DNA of 64,000 nucleotides. It comes from Rhodovulum sulfidophilum. GTDB taxonomy: Bacteria; Pseudomonadota; Alphaproteobacteria; Rhodobacterales; Rhodobacteraceae. Shown in pieces: positions 9,241-17,375 of the stretch. The stretch covers positions 1 through 64,000 of the forward strand of contig QFPW01000008.1 in the NCBI GenBank assembly GCA_003241785.1, read 5' to 3'. Position 1 is the stretch's first letter. Every line of letters begins with the position of its first letter. A model generated the notes under the pieces. It did not search any database. It worked only from the letters and a program-made list of their open reading frames with translations, and was not told where the DNA came from. A program made the position numbers and the translations under genes.

Positions 9241-9882
9241 ATGGCGGACGACTGGAAGCTGACGCCGGAGCTTCTGCTCCGCGCCTATGCCTCCGGCGTC
9301 TTTCCGATGGCGGACAGCGCCGAGGCGGAGGAGCTGTTCTGGGTCGACCCGATCCGCCGCGGCGTGCTGCCGCTCGACGGGCTGCATGTCTCGCGCCGGC
9401 TGGCGCGCGACTTCCTCGGCAGGGATTTCGAGATACGCGTTGACGCCGATTTTCCCGGCACGGTGCGCGCCTGCGCCGACCGTGCCACGACCTGGATCAA
9501 CGCCGAGATCTTCCGGCTCTATCGCGAGCTCAACCGGATGGGCCACGCGCATTCGGTCGAGGTGTGGCAGGACGGCGCGCTGGCGGGCGGTCTCTACGGC
9601 GTGGCGCTCGGCGGCGCCTTCTTCGGCGAGAGCATGTTCAGCCGGATGCGCGACGGCTCGAAATTCGCGCTGGTGGCGCTCATCGCGCGGCTCCGGGCGG
9701 GCGGGTTCACCCTGCTCGACACTCAGTTCGTCACGCCGCATCTGATCAGCCTCGGCGCGATCGAGATCGACCGCGCGGACTACCGCGCCGCGCTCGCCGC
9801 CGCGCTCAGGCGTCCGGCGGACTTCCGCGCCCTGCCCCCGGAGGCGCCGCGCGCCCGGATGCTCGAGCTCGCGCGCGGCTGA
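9241..9882 (+). CDS. aat: Leucyl/phenylalanyl-tRNA--protein transferase
   Basis: Aat adds Leu or Phe from charged tRNA to proteins with N-terminal Arg or Lys, marking them for ClpAP through the N-end rule. Family segments seen are the N-terminal YASGVFPMAD, FWVDPIRRGVLPLDGLH, GLYGVALGGAFFGESMFSR and LLDTQFVTPHL. The 213-residue length is typical of the alphaproteobacterial form. It lies 16 bases after accC and converges on the DUF2155 gene only 4 bases away. Confidence 0.95.
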   Translation: MADDWKLTPELLLRAYASGVFPMADSAEAEELFWVDPIRRGVLPLDGLHVSRRLARDFLGRDFEIRVDADFPGTVRACADRATTWINAEIFRLYRELNRMGHAHSVEVWQDGALAGGLYGVALGGAFFGESMFSRMRDGSKFALVALIARLRAGGFTLLDTQFVTPHLISLGAIEIDRADYRAALAAALRRPADFRALPPEAPRARMLELARG

Positions 9883-9886
9883 CGCC

Positions 9887-10273
9887 TCAGCCGTTGTCGC
9901 AGCTTTCGACCCAGACGTCGTAGCGCGGATGGTCGAGCGCCGAGAGCGCGGGCGAGGAGGCGAACATCCAGCCGGCGAACCGCGGCTCGGCCTCGCGCGT
10001 GTCGCGGATCCGCAGGAACGCGTAGGCGTCGCCCTTCGGATCCTCGGCCGGCACGCGGCAGGTGTCGGCGGAAATCTCGAGCCGGCCGAAGCGCACCGTC
10101 TCGCCGACCGCCATGGTCAGGTCGGTCGCGGTGCCGTTGAGCGTGTCGAGCGCCTTGAGATGCACGCTCGCCATCGTCACGGTGTCCTGCGTGTTCGCGA
10201 TGCGCGCATCCTGCGCCAGGGCGCCGCCGACGCAGGCGCAGAGCGCCCCCGCGACGAGGAGCGCGCGGATCAC
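9887..10273 (-). CDS. DUF2155 domain-containing exported protein
   Basis: The 128-residue product has a signal peptide (ALLVAGALCACVGGALAQ) and the DUF2155 core, with MASVHLKALDTLNG, TMAVGETVRFGRLEI and FAGWMFASSPALSALDHPRYDVW. DUF2155 proteins are periplasmic and conserved in alphaproteobacteria; no biochemical role is established that I know of. Two cysteines in the mature part (C in DTCRVP and the C-terminal ESCDNG) could form a disulfide. It overlaps the mlaD stop by four bases, so it is translationally coupled to a lipid-transport gene. Confidence 0.88.
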   Translation of the reverse strand: MIRALLVAGALCACVGGALAQDARIANTQDTVTMASVHLKALDTLNGTATDLTMAVGETVRFGRLEISADTCRVPAEDPKGDAYAFLRIRDTREAEPRFAGWMFASSPALSALDHPRYDVWVESCDNG

Positions 10274-10719
10274 TTCGAGCCGCCGCCGGTCCCGAACCGC
10301 ATCAGCAGGTTCAGGAGATCGATCGACCCCTGGGTATTGGTGATCTCATCGCCCGCCGCGAGCATGGTCTCGGAGGCGCCCGGCGTCACGCTGAGGAAGT
10401 TGCCGCCCAGCAGGCCCTCGGAGGCGATCTTCACATCGGAATCGTCCGGCACCTGGAGCGTGGCCGGCACGGTGAAGGTCACCTGGGCCTGATAGCTCTG
10501 CGGATCGAGCGACAGCGCGGTGATCGAGCCGACCTTGATGCCGGCGACCCGCACGTCGGTGCCGACCGATATGCCGTTGGCATCACGGAACTTCGCGCTC
10601 AGCGGGATCTCCGACTGCCCGAATCCGTGCCCGCTCGTCTGCCCGGCGTAAAGCGCGAACCCCGCCGCGCTCACCAGAACGACGGCGCCGATGATCGCCT
10701 CGGCGACGCTGTTGGCCAT
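10270..10719 (-). CDS. mlaD: MlaD-type MCE-domain phospholipid transport protein
   Basis: MlaD is the periplasmic substrate-binding hexamer of the Mla ABC system that returns phospholipids from the outer to the inner membrane. The 149-residue product has a single N-terminal membrane anchor (about 8-26) and an MCE domain (about 38-118) with FRDANGISVGTDVRVAGIKVG and the SEGLLGGNFLSVTPG segment. The other mla genes are not in the window, so this copy is separated from its ABC partners, as is common in Rhodobacterales. It lies between NDUFA12 and DUF2155 genes. Confidence 0.93.
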   Translation of the reverse strand: MANSVAEAIIGAVVLVSAAGFALYAGQTSGHGFGQSEIPLSAKFRDANGISVGTDVRVAGIKVGSITALSLDPQSYQAQVTFTVPATLQVPDDSDVKIASEGLLGGNFLSVTPGASETMLAAGDEITNTQGSIDLLNLLMRFGTGGGSK

Positions 10720-10732
10720 GGCTGATCGTCCC

Positions 10733-11107
10733 TTATTCCGGAGTCCAGGCTTCGTAGTCGCGCGGCAGGCCGGGGCCGGTCGCGAGCAGGCTGCCCTTCG
10801 GGTGATAGGCGCCCGCGCTGCCGGTCAGGTTCGCGACATGCGGCTTGACCCAGGGCTTGCTCGGCGGCGGCGACTCGGTCGGCGGCTGCTGCCAGGTGTG
10901 ATGCAGCCAGCCGTGCCATTCCGGCGCGATCCGGCTCGCCTCGATCTCGCCGTTGTAGATGACCCAGCGGCGCGACCCGTCGGCGTTCTGGTAATAGACG
11001 TTGCCCTCGGCGTCCTCGCCGACCTTCTTGCCGTGACGGCTGGTGAAGACGCGGGTGGCGATGGTCTCGCCGTTCCACCAGGTCAGCATCTGCAAGAGCA
11101 AGTTCAT
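10733..11107 (-). CDS. NDUFA12-type NADH:ubiquinone oxidoreductase accessory subunit (B17.2 homologue)
   Basis: This is the bacterial homologue of the complex I accessory subunit B17.2, found in alphaproteobacteria and mitochondria. The 124-residue product shows TWWNGETIATRVFTSRHGKKVGEDAEGN split across the N-terminal half, the family core RRWVIYNG and the PEWHGWLHHT segment. I took the ATG at 11107 (MNLLLQMLTWW) rather than the upstream in-frame start at 11188 because homologues begin here. It starts the three-gene minus-strand unit with mlaD and DUF2155; main complex I genes are elsewhere. Confidence 0.93.
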   Translation of the reverse strand: MNLLLQMLTWWNGETIATRVFTSRHGKKVGEDAEGNVYYQNADGSRRWVIYNGEIEASRIAPEWHGWLHHTWQQPPTESPPPSKPWVKPHVANLTGSAGAYHPKGSLLATGPGLPRDYEAWTPE

Positions 11108-11290
11108 ACCATCACTCCGTTCAACCCGTCCCCTCTTCGCATATGCCAAACGGGTGGTCCAGCCCCGGCGCGGCCTCGCGGCTTTCACGGATCACGGCGG
11201 TCGTTTTTCGGCACCGCCGGGCGCCGGTTCGCCGGCTCGATGAAGCACATCCGCCGGCCCGGGCGCGGGCCGGCCCGATGCGTCCCAGCC

Positions 11291-11322
11291 AAAGCAAAAG
11301 CCCCGGCGTTACCCGGGGCTTT
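11291..11322 (-). terminator. Rho-independent terminator of clpX
   Basis: On the minus strand a perfect 10-bp stem (AAAGCCCCGG with CCGGGGCTTT, 11297-11322) has a 6-base loop and runs into a T-rich tail (TTTTGCTTT). It lies 26 bases past the clpX stop. Confidence 0.85.
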
Positions 11323-11347
11323 CATCGTCTCTGCCCGTCGCGCCTCC

Positions 11348-12613
11348 TCAGGAAGCCGAGGCGGAGCCTTCCTTGCGGTCGGCGTAGATCAGGAGCGGCT
11401 CGCCCTTGCGGGTGATGCAGTCCTCGTTCACCACGACCTCCTCGACGCCCTGCATCGAGGGCAGCTCGAACATGGTGTCGAGCAGCACTTCCTCGAGGAT
11501 CGAGCGCAGGCCGCGGGCGCCGGTCTTGCGGTCGATCGCGCGCTTGGCCACCGCCTTCAGCGCGTCCTCGGTGAAGGTGAGCCGCACGTCCTCCATCTCG
11601 AAGAGCCGCTGATACTGCTTGATCAGCGCGTTCTTCGGCTCGGTCAGGATCGTGATCAGCGCCGCCTCGTCGAGGTCGTTCAGCGTCGCGAGCACCGGCA
11701 GGCGACCGACGAATTCCGGGATCAGGCCGAATTTCAGCAGATCCTCGGGCTCGAGCTCCTGGAAGAGCTCGCCGACCCGCCGCTCGTCGGTGTCCTTCAC
11801 ATCGGCGCCGAAGCCCATCGCCGAGCCGCGTCCGCGCTGCGCGATGATCTTGTCGAGGCCCGCGAAGGCGCCGCCGCAGATGAAGAGGATGTTGGTCGTG
11901 TCCACCTGCAGGAATTCCTGCTGCGGATGCTTGCGCCCGCCCTGCGGCGGAACGGAGGCCACGGTGCCTTCCATGATCTTCAGGAGCGCCTGCTGCACGC
12001 CCTCGCCCGACACGTCGCGGGTGATCGAGGGATTGTCCGACTTGCGGCTGATCTTGTCGACCTCGTCGATGTAGACGATGCCGCGCTGCGCCCGCTCGAC
12101 GTTGTACTCGGCGGCCTGCAGCAGCTTGAGGATGATGTTCTCCACATCCTCGCCGACATAGCCCGCCTCGGTCAGCGTGGTCGCGTCCGCCATGGTGAAT
12201 GGCACGTCGAGGATGCGGGCGAGCGTCTGCGCGAGCAGCGTCTTGCCGCAGCCGGTCGGGCCGATCAGCATGATGTTGGACTTCTGCAGCTCGACGTCCG
12301 CGTTCTTCGTCGCGTGGTTCAACCGCTTGTAGTGGTTGTGCACCGCGACCGAGAGCACGCGCTTCGCGACCTTCTGCCCGATGACATAGTCGTCGAGCAC
12401 CTTGCAGATCTCATGCGGCGTCGGGACGCCGTCGGAGGATTTGACGAGATTGCTCTTCGTCTCCTCCCGGATGATGTCCATGCACAATTCGACGCATTCG
12501 TCGCAGATGAACACCGTCGGTCCCGCGATGAGCTTGCGAACCTCGTGCTGGCTCTTGCCGCAGAACGAGCAGTAGAGGGTGTTCTTCGCGTCTCCGCCGG
12601 TTGTCTTGCTCAT
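11348..12613 (-). CDS. clpX: ATP-dependent Clp protease ATP-binding subunit ClpX
   Basis: ClpX is the AAA+ unfoldase that feeds substrates into ClpP. The N-terminal zinc-binding domain has C15, C18, C37 and C40. Walker A is GPTGCGKT (about 118-125) and Walker B is IVYIDEVDK; the GYVGED pore loop follows Walker A. The start at 12613 (MSKTTGGDAK) is chosen because the zinc domain begins right after it; the frame extends upstream but that part has no family similarity. The product is 421 residues, the usual length. It follows clpP by 145 bases. Confidence 0.98.
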   Translation of the reverse strand: MSKTTGGDAKNTLYCSFCGKSQHEVRKLIAGPTVFICDECVELCMDIIREETKSNLVKSSDGVPTPHEICKVLDDYVIGQKVAKRVLSVAVHNHYKRLNHATKNADVELQKSNIMLIGPTGCGKTLLAQTLARILDVPFTMADATTLTEAGYVGEDVENIILKLLQAAEYNVERAQRGIVYIDEVDKISRKSDNPSITRDVSGEGVQQALLKIMEGTVASVPPQGGRKHPQQEFLQVDTTNILFICGGAFAGLDKIIAQRGRGSAMGFGADVKDTDERRVGELFQELEPEDLLKFGLIPEFVGRLPVLATLNDLDEAALITILTEPKNALIKQYQRLFEMEDVRLTFTEDALKAVAKRAIDRKTGARGLRSILEEVLLDTMFELPSMQGVEEVVVNEDCITRKGEPLLIYADRKEGSASAS

Positions 12614-12758
12614 TCTTCGCCTCCGGCTTTCGCCAAACGTTCCCTTGCCACGGCTCTTGGCCGCCGCTCCCGCGGGACGCCGTCCCGAATATAGGAGCAT
12701 GGCTGTCACACCAATGACAAGTCCAAAGGCGCCACACGGTTGCGTGACGCCCAAAGGT

Positions 12759-13379
12759 TCAGGCCGCGCTGGTCTCGCGCTTGACCACGATCTCGTCGAT
12801 CAGGCCCCAGTCCTTCGCGGCTTCCGCGGTCATGAAGTTGTCGCGCTCGAGCGCCGCCTCGACCACCTCGAAGGGCTGGCCGGTGTGCTGCTCGTAGATC
12901 TGGTTCAGGCGGTTCTTCAGCGCCTGGGTCTCGCGCGCGTGGATCATGATGTCCGTCGCCTGGCCCTGATACCCGCCCGAGGGCTGGTGCACCATGATCC
13001 GGCTGTTCGGGAGCGAGAAGCGCATCCCCTTCTCGCCGGCGGTCAGCAGGAGCGAGCCCATCGACGCCGCCTGGCCGCAGCAGAGCGTCGAGACCGGCGG
13101 CTTGATGTACTGCATCGTGTCGTAGATCGAGAGCCCCGAGGTCACCACGCCGCCCGGGCTGTTGATGTACATCGCGATCTCTTTCTTCGGGTTCTCGGCC
13201 TCGAGAAAGAGCAGCTGCGCGACGATCAGGGTCGACATCCCGTCGTGGACCGGACCGGACACGAAGATGATCCGTTCCTTGAGCAGGCGGGAGAAGATAT
13301 CGTAGGCGCGCTCGCCGCGGGCGGTCTGCTCGACCACCATCGGCACCAGATTCATATAAGTTTCAACGGGATCTTTCAT
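12759..13379 (-). CDS. clpP: ATP-dependent Clp protease proteolytic subunit
   Basis: ClpP is the barrel-forming serine protease partnered by ClpX. The catalytic triad is S106 (QAASMGS), H131 (VHQPSGG) and D180 (ERDNF). The N-terminal MNLVPMVVEQTARGERAYDIFS segment is the standard gating and processing region, given here in part. The length of 206 residues fits. It lies between tig and clpX in the classical tig-clpP-clpX order. The upstream region 13380-13500 has several inverted repeats, for example ACAACC/GGTTGT at 13485-13499, but no promoter I would call. Confidence 0.98.
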   Translation of the reverse strand: MKDPVETYMNLVPMVVEQTARGERAYDIFSRLLKERIIFVSGPVHDGMSTLIVAQLLFLEAENPKKEIAMYINSPGGVVTSGLSIYDTMQYIKPPVSTLCCGQAASMGSLLLTAGEKGMRFSLPNSRIMVHQPSGGYQGQATDIMIHARETQALKNRLNQIYEQHTGQPFEVVEAALERDNFMTAEAAKDWGLIDEIVVKRETSAA

Positions 13380-13528
13380 CGCGGATCTTGCCTGTCGCTA
13401 TTTTGAGCCCCGCGCGCGGGGGGCCGTGAGGCAAGATTAGTCATCGCCCCCCGCCTCCGCAAGGGGCGCGGGGGTGATTCCCTCACAACCAAAGGTTGTA
13501 TGCGCTATCGCGCCACCCCATGGAACGA

Positions 13529-13548
13529 CCCCGGCCGGGTGACCGGGG
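13529..13548 (-). terminator. Possible hairpin terminator of tig
   Basis: CCCCGG at 13529-13534 can pair with CCGGGG at 13543-13548 just past the tig stop. The T-tract on the minus strand is weak (TCGTTCC), so termination is uncertain. Confidence 0.35.
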
Positions 13549-13570
13549 CCCATGGCTCGCGCGGGCGCGA

Positions 13571-14935
13571 TCAGCTGGCCGGGGCGACCTCGACCTCGGT
13601 CGAGACGTCGTCGCCGAGCGCGTCGATCGCGGCCTGCAGCTCTTCCTTGCTGACCTTCTTCTCCGTGACGGCGGCCTGCTCGACGATGTGGTCGACGACC
13701 TTGTCCTCGAAGATCGGGGCGCGCAGCTGCTGCAGCGCGGCCGGGTTCTTCTGCACGAATTCGAAGAACTGCCGCTCCTGGCCGGGGTACTGCCGCGCCT
13801 GGGCGAAGATCGCGCGCTGCAGCTCCTGGTCGGTGACCGTCACCTCGGCCTTCTGGCCGAGCTCGGCCAGCAGCAGGCCGAGGCGCACCCGACGCGCGGC
13901 GAGCTTCTGGTGCTCCTCGGTCGGCGCGATCTCGCCATGGTCGTGGCCATGGTGATCGTGATGCTCCTCGTGCCAGAGCTGGTGCGCGATCTGCTTGGCC
14001 TCGACGTCGACGAGCGCCGGCGGCAGGTCGAAGCTCACGAGGCCGTCGAGCGCGTCCATCAGACCGCGCTTCAGGATCGCGCGGCTGGCCTGGCCGTATT
14101 CGTCGGCGAGCCGGCCCTTCACCTGCTCCTTGAGCGCGTCGAGCGACTCCGCGCCGAAGCGCTTGGCGAGCTCGTCGTCGATCTCGGCGGCCTTGGGCTT
14201 GCGCACTTCCTTGATCACGCAGGCGAAGACCGCGTCCTTGCCGGCGAGATGCGGCGCGCCGTATTCCGCCGGGAAGGTCACCTTCACCTCGGGCGTGTCA
14301 CCGGCCTTGGCGCCGATCAGCTGGTCCTCGAAGCCGGGGATGAAGCTGCCGGAGCCGAGCACCAGCGGGAAATCCTCCGCCGCGCCGCCGTCGAACTCGA
14401 CGCCGTCGACCGAGCCCTTGAAGTCGAACACCACCTGGTCGCCCGATTCCGCCGCGGTGCCTTCCGGCGCGGCGTCGAAGCTCTGCGCCGACTTCGCGAG
14501 GTTCTCGAGCGCCTCCGCGACGGCCGCGTCCTCGATCTCGACCACGAGCCGCTCGAGCTTGATGTCGCCGAGCGCGACCTCGGGAACCTCGGGCAGCTTC
14601 TCGTAGGTCATCGACACCTGGACGTCCTGGCCTTCTTCCCAGTCGTCGTTGGTGACCTTGACCTCGGGCTGCACCGCCGGGCGGTCGCCGGTCTGCTCGA
14701 AATGCTCGCGCATCGCGGAGTCGATCGACTCCTGCATCGCCTCGCCGAGCACCGACTTGCCGAACATCTTCTTCATCAGGGCGGCGGGGGCCTTGCCCTT
14801 GCGGAAGCCCTTCATCTGGAAGTCCTTGCGGGCTTCCTCGAGCTTCTCGGCGACCTTGGCCTCGAGCTCACCCGCCGGGACCGTGATCGAATACTCCCGC
14901 TTCAAGCCCTCGTTCAGGGTCTCGACAACCTGCAT
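13571..14935 (-). CDS. tig: Trigger factor, ribosome-associated chaperone and prolyl isomerase
   Basis: Trigger factor binds nascent chains at the ribosome exit. The N-terminal ribosome-binding domain carries the signature FRKGKAP (E. coli GFRxGKxP loop), here GFRKGKAPAALMKKMFG. The FKBP-type isomerase domain covers about 155-245 (FKGSVDGVEFDGG, LGSGSFIPGFEDQLIGA). The C-terminal substrate arm contains a His-rich stretch (HEEHHDHHGHDHGE, about 340) that may bind metal. I chose the ATG at 14935 (MQVVETLNEGLKRE), preceded by GGGA; upstream in-frame codons run into the tRNA gene. The product is 454 residues. Confidence 0.97.
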   Translation of the reverse strand: MQVVETLNEGLKREYSITVPAGELEAKVAEKLEEARKDFQMKGFRKGKAPAALMKKMFGKSVLGEAMQESIDSAMREHFEQTGDRPAVQPEVKVTNDDWEEGQDVQVSMTYEKLPEVPEVALGDIKLERLVVEIEDAAVAEALENLAKSAQSFDAAPEGTAAESGDQVVFDFKGSVDGVEFDGGAAEDFPLVLGSGSFIPGFEDQLIGAKAGDTPEVKVTFPAEYGAPHLAGKDAVFACVIKEVRKPKAAEIDDELAKRFGAESLDALKEQVKGRLADEYGQASRAILKRGLMDALDGLVSFDLPPALVDVEAKQIAHQLWHEEHHDHHGHDHGEIAPTEEHQKLAARRVRLGLLLAELGQKAEVTVTDQELQRAIFAQARQYPGQERQFFEFVQKNPAALQQLRAPIFEDKVVDHIVEQAAVTEKKVSKEELQAAIDALGDDVSTEVEVAPAS

Positions 14936-14959
14936 ACTTCCCATCCTCGCCATGTCATC

Positions 14960-15044
14960 TGGTGCGGGCGAAGGGACTTGAACCCCCACGCCTTGCGGCG
15001 CCAGAACCTAAATCTGGTGCGTCTACCAATTCCGCCACGCCCGC
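14960..15044 (-). tRNA. tRNA-Leu (UAG)
   Basis: The minus strand folds as a class II tRNA: acceptor GCGGGCG (5' end at 15044) pairs with CGCCCGC, the D arm is GCGGAATTGGTAGACGC, the anticodon arm is CCAGA-TTTAGGT-TCTGG giving anticodon TAG, a long variable arm follows, and the T arm is GGGGGTTCAAGTCCCT. CCA is encoded (14960-14962). The 85-nt length and long variable arm identify leucine. Confidence 0.96.
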
Positions 15045-15166
15045 GGGCCAGACCCGGGGGACCCGGGACCGGAACGAGGCCGGTCTCTAGCAGAGGCCCA
15101 CGGGCCGCGCGAGCGAAAAATGCGCGGCGCGGCGCCCCGCCCCGCCCCCGGGGCCGGAATCTTAAT

Positions 15167-15206
15167 TTGCTTGCATCGCAGGCAACATGACCAATAGTTG
15201 GGCAAC
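15167..15206 (+). promoter_or_regulatory. Candidate operator upstream of glnB
   Basis: Two palindromes are clustered: TTGCTTGC (15167-15174) facing GCAGGCAA (15178-15185), one mismatch, and GTTGGGCAAC (15197-15206). They lie 125-165 bases before glnB in otherwise GC-rich DNA. The rest of 15045-15331 shows nothing more. A nitrogen regulator such as NtrC would be expected here, but I cannot match the motif to a named consensus. Confidence 0.3.
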
Positions 15207-15331
15207 GGAGAAGGATTTTCCCGCCTCGTCCAGCCCTTGACGGCGGGGCGCTTGAATCCCCCCGATCAAGCTGATTTTTCGACCCCAATCGGCGACGGGG
15301 TCGTCCGGAATGGCACAAGGGAGCGTCCCTC

Positions 15332-15670
15332 ATGAAGAAGATCGAAGCGATCATCAAACCGTTCAAGCTCGATGAGGTGAAAGAGGCGCTCCAGGAAGTC
15401 GGGATCCAGGGCCTGAGCGTCACCGAGGCCAAGGGCTTCGGTCGCCAGAAGGGTCATACCGAGCTTTACAGGGGCGCCGAATACGTCGTCGACTTCCTGC
15501 CGAAGGTGAAGATCGAGGTCGTGCTCGCGGACGACCAGGTCGACGCGGCGGTCGAGGCGATCATCTCGGCGGCGAAGACCGGCAAGATCGGCGACGGCAA
15601 GATCTTCATCCTGCCCGTCGATCAGGCCATCCGCATCCGCACCGGCGAGGAAGGCAACGACGCCCTCTGA
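15332..15670 (+). CDS. glnB: Nitrogen regulatory protein P-II
   Basis: P-II senses 2-oxoglutarate, ATP and ADP and, by uridylylation, controls glutamine synthetase adenylylation and NtrB/NtrC. The 112-residue product begins MKKIEAIIKPFKLDEVKEAL, as usual. The T-loop tyrosine is Y51 in YRGAEYVVDFLPK, and the ATP-binding B- and C-loops are GKIGDGKIF and the C-terminal IRTGEEG. Linkage to glnA, 106 bases downstream, identifies it as GlnB rather than GlnK, which usually pairs with amtB. Confidence 0.97.
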   Translation: MKKIEAIIKPFKLDEVKEALQEVGIQGLSVTEAKGFGRQKGHTELYRGAEYVVDFLPKVKIEVVLADDQVDAAVEAIISAAKTGKIGDGKIFILPVDQAIRIRTGEEGNDAL

Positions 15671-15776
15671 GCGCCCGCCATTCGGACATCCGGTCCCCGC
15701 CCGCGGGCGGCGCGGCCGGAACGGGCCAGGCACGGGGCCCGGAAATGTATCGCGCCGTAAAACCTAAGGAACAGAC

Positions 15777-17186
15777 ATGAGCGATAAAGAGTCCATTCTG
15801 AAGTCCCTCAAGGAAGACGACATCCCCTATGTCGACATCCGGTTCACCGACCCGAAGGGCAAGCTGCAGCATGTGACGGTTATGTCCGAACTCGTCGACG
15901 AGGATTTCCTCGACGAGGGGTTCATGTTCGACGGCTCCTCGATCGCGGGCTGGAAGGGCATCGAAGAGTCGGACATGAAGCTCATGGTCGACGTCGAGAG
16001 CGCCTATATCGACCCGTTCTTCGCCGAGAAGACGCTCTGCGTCCATTGCTCGGTGGTCGAGCCCGACACGGGCGAGCCCTATGACCGCGACCCGCGCGGC
16101 ACGGCCGAGAAGGCCGAGGCCTATCTCATCGCCTCGGGCATCGGCGACAAGGCCTACATGGGCCCCGAGGCCGAGTTCTTCATCTTCGACGACGTGCGCT
16201 ACTCGAACACGATGAACAAGGTGAGCTTCCAGATCGACGCGATCGACGCGTCCTGGAACACCGACACCGTCTACGAGATGGGCAACATGGGCCACCGCCC
16301 CGGCGTCAAGGGCGGCTACTTCCCGGTCCCGCCGATCGACACCATGCAGGACATCCGCGGCGAGATGCTCTCGACCATGAAGCGGATGGGCATGAAGGTC
16401 GACAAGCACCACCACGAGGTCGCCTCGCCGCAGCACGAGCTCGGCCTGATCTTCGGCACGCTCACCAAGCAGGCCGACGAGATCCAGAAGTACAAGTACG
16501 TCGTCCAGCAGGTCGCCGCCGCCTACGGCAAGTCCGCGACCTTCATGCCGAAGCCCTACTACGGCGACAACGGCTCGGGCATGCACGTCAACATGTCGAT
16601 CTTCAAGGACGGCAAGCCGATCTTCGCCGGCGACAAGTACGCCGACCTCAGCCAGGAAGCCCTCTACTACATCGGCGGCATCCTGCATCACGCGAAGTCG
16701 CTGAACGCCTTCACCAACCCGACCACCAACAGCTACAAGCGCCTGATCCCGGGCTTCGAGGCGCCGGTTCTGCGCGCCTATTCCGCCCGCAACCGCTCGG
16801 GCTGCGTCCGGATCCCGTGGTCGGAAAGCCCGAAGGCGAAGCGCGTCGAGGCCCGGTTCCCGGATCCGCTCGCGAACCCCTACCTCGCCTTCGCGGCGCT
16901 GCTGATGGCCGGCCTCGACGGCATCAAGAACAAGATCGATCCGGGCGAGGCCTCGGACAAGGATCTCTACGACCTGCCCCCCGAGGAGCTGGCCGAGATC
17001 CCGACCGTCTGCGGTTCGCTCCGCGAGGCGCTCGAGAGCCTGGCGGCGGACAAGGATTACCTGCTGGCGGGCAACGTCTTCACCGAGAGCCAGATCGAGG
17101 GCTACATGGCGCTGCGCTGGAAGGAAGTCTACGCCTTCGAGCACACGCCGCACCCGATCGAGTACCAGATGTACTACTCCGGCTGA
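15777..17186 (+). CDS. glnA: Glutamine synthetase type I
   Basis: GlnA makes glutamine from glutamate, ammonia and ATP. The 469-residue product shows the N-terminal beta-grasp, FDGSSIAGWKGIEESDM, the metal-binding EAEFFIFD, the HHHEVASPQHELG segment, NGSGMHVNMS, and the adenylylation site Y398 in LYDLPPEE. A tyrosine in this position means activity is likely tuned by GlnE adenylyltransferase through GlnB. It forms an operon with glnB and ends in a strong terminator. Confidence 0.98.
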   Translation: MSDKESILKSLKEDDIPYVDIRFTDPKGKLQHVTVMSELVDEDFLDEGFMFDGSSIAGWKGIEESDMKLMVDVESAYIDPFFAEKTLCVHCSVVEPDTGEPYDRDPRGTAEKAEAYLIASGIGDKAYMGPEAEFFIFDDVRYSNTMNKVSFQIDAIDASWNTDTVYEMGNMGHRPGVKGGYFPVPPIDTMQDIRGEMLSTMKRMGMKVDKHHHEVASPQHELGLIFGTLTKQADEIQKYKYVVQQVAAAYGKSATFMPKPYYGDNGSGMHVNMSIFKDGKPIFAGDKYADLSQEALYYIGGILHHAKSLNAFTNPTTNSYKRLIPGFEAPVLRAYSARNRSGCVRIPWSESPKAKRVEARFPDPLANPYLAFAALLMAGLDGIKNKIDPGEASDKDLYDLPPEELAEIPTVCGSLREALESLAADKDYLLAGNVFTESQIEGYMALRWKEVYAFEHTPHPIEYQMYYSG

Positions 17187-17210
17187 TCTCTCGGGATCGG
17201 ACCGATTTCG

Positions 17211-17240
17211 AAGGCGGCGCCCCACGGCGCCGCCTTTTTT
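17211..17240 (+). terminator. Rho-independent terminator of glnA
   Basis: A perfect 11-bp stem (AAGGCGGCGCC at 17211-17221 with GGCGCCGCCTT at 17226-17236) has a CCAC tetraloop and a run of six T. Confidence 0.92.
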
Positions 17241-17281
17241 CTTGGTGGCGCTCGGGTCTCACGTGGGGCGCGCCGCGGGCT

Positions 17282-17350
17282 GGCGGACCGAGGTCCGCCC
17301 TACGGTTGGCGTCGCTTGATGCTCCCGCGTAGGGCGGACCTCGGTCCGCC
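17282..17350. repeat. REP-like repeat B, inverted pair
   Basis: Two 23-bp units are perfect reverse complements: 17282-17304 and 17328-17350, separated by 23 bases. Each unit is itself a hairpin (GGCGGACC with GGTCCGCC) joined to a GTAG tetranucleotide; the GTAG ends face inward. Single copies of the same unit occur at 25491 and 34951. Confidence 0.8.
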
Positions 17351-17375
17351 GCCCCGTCCCCCCGGGACCGCCGCC

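Noticed and set aside
14936..14989. N-terminal extension of trigger factor into the tRNA-Leu region
   Set aside because: The added residues come from sequence between tig and the tRNA, have no similarity to the family, and 14935 has the conserved N-terminus and a ribosome site.
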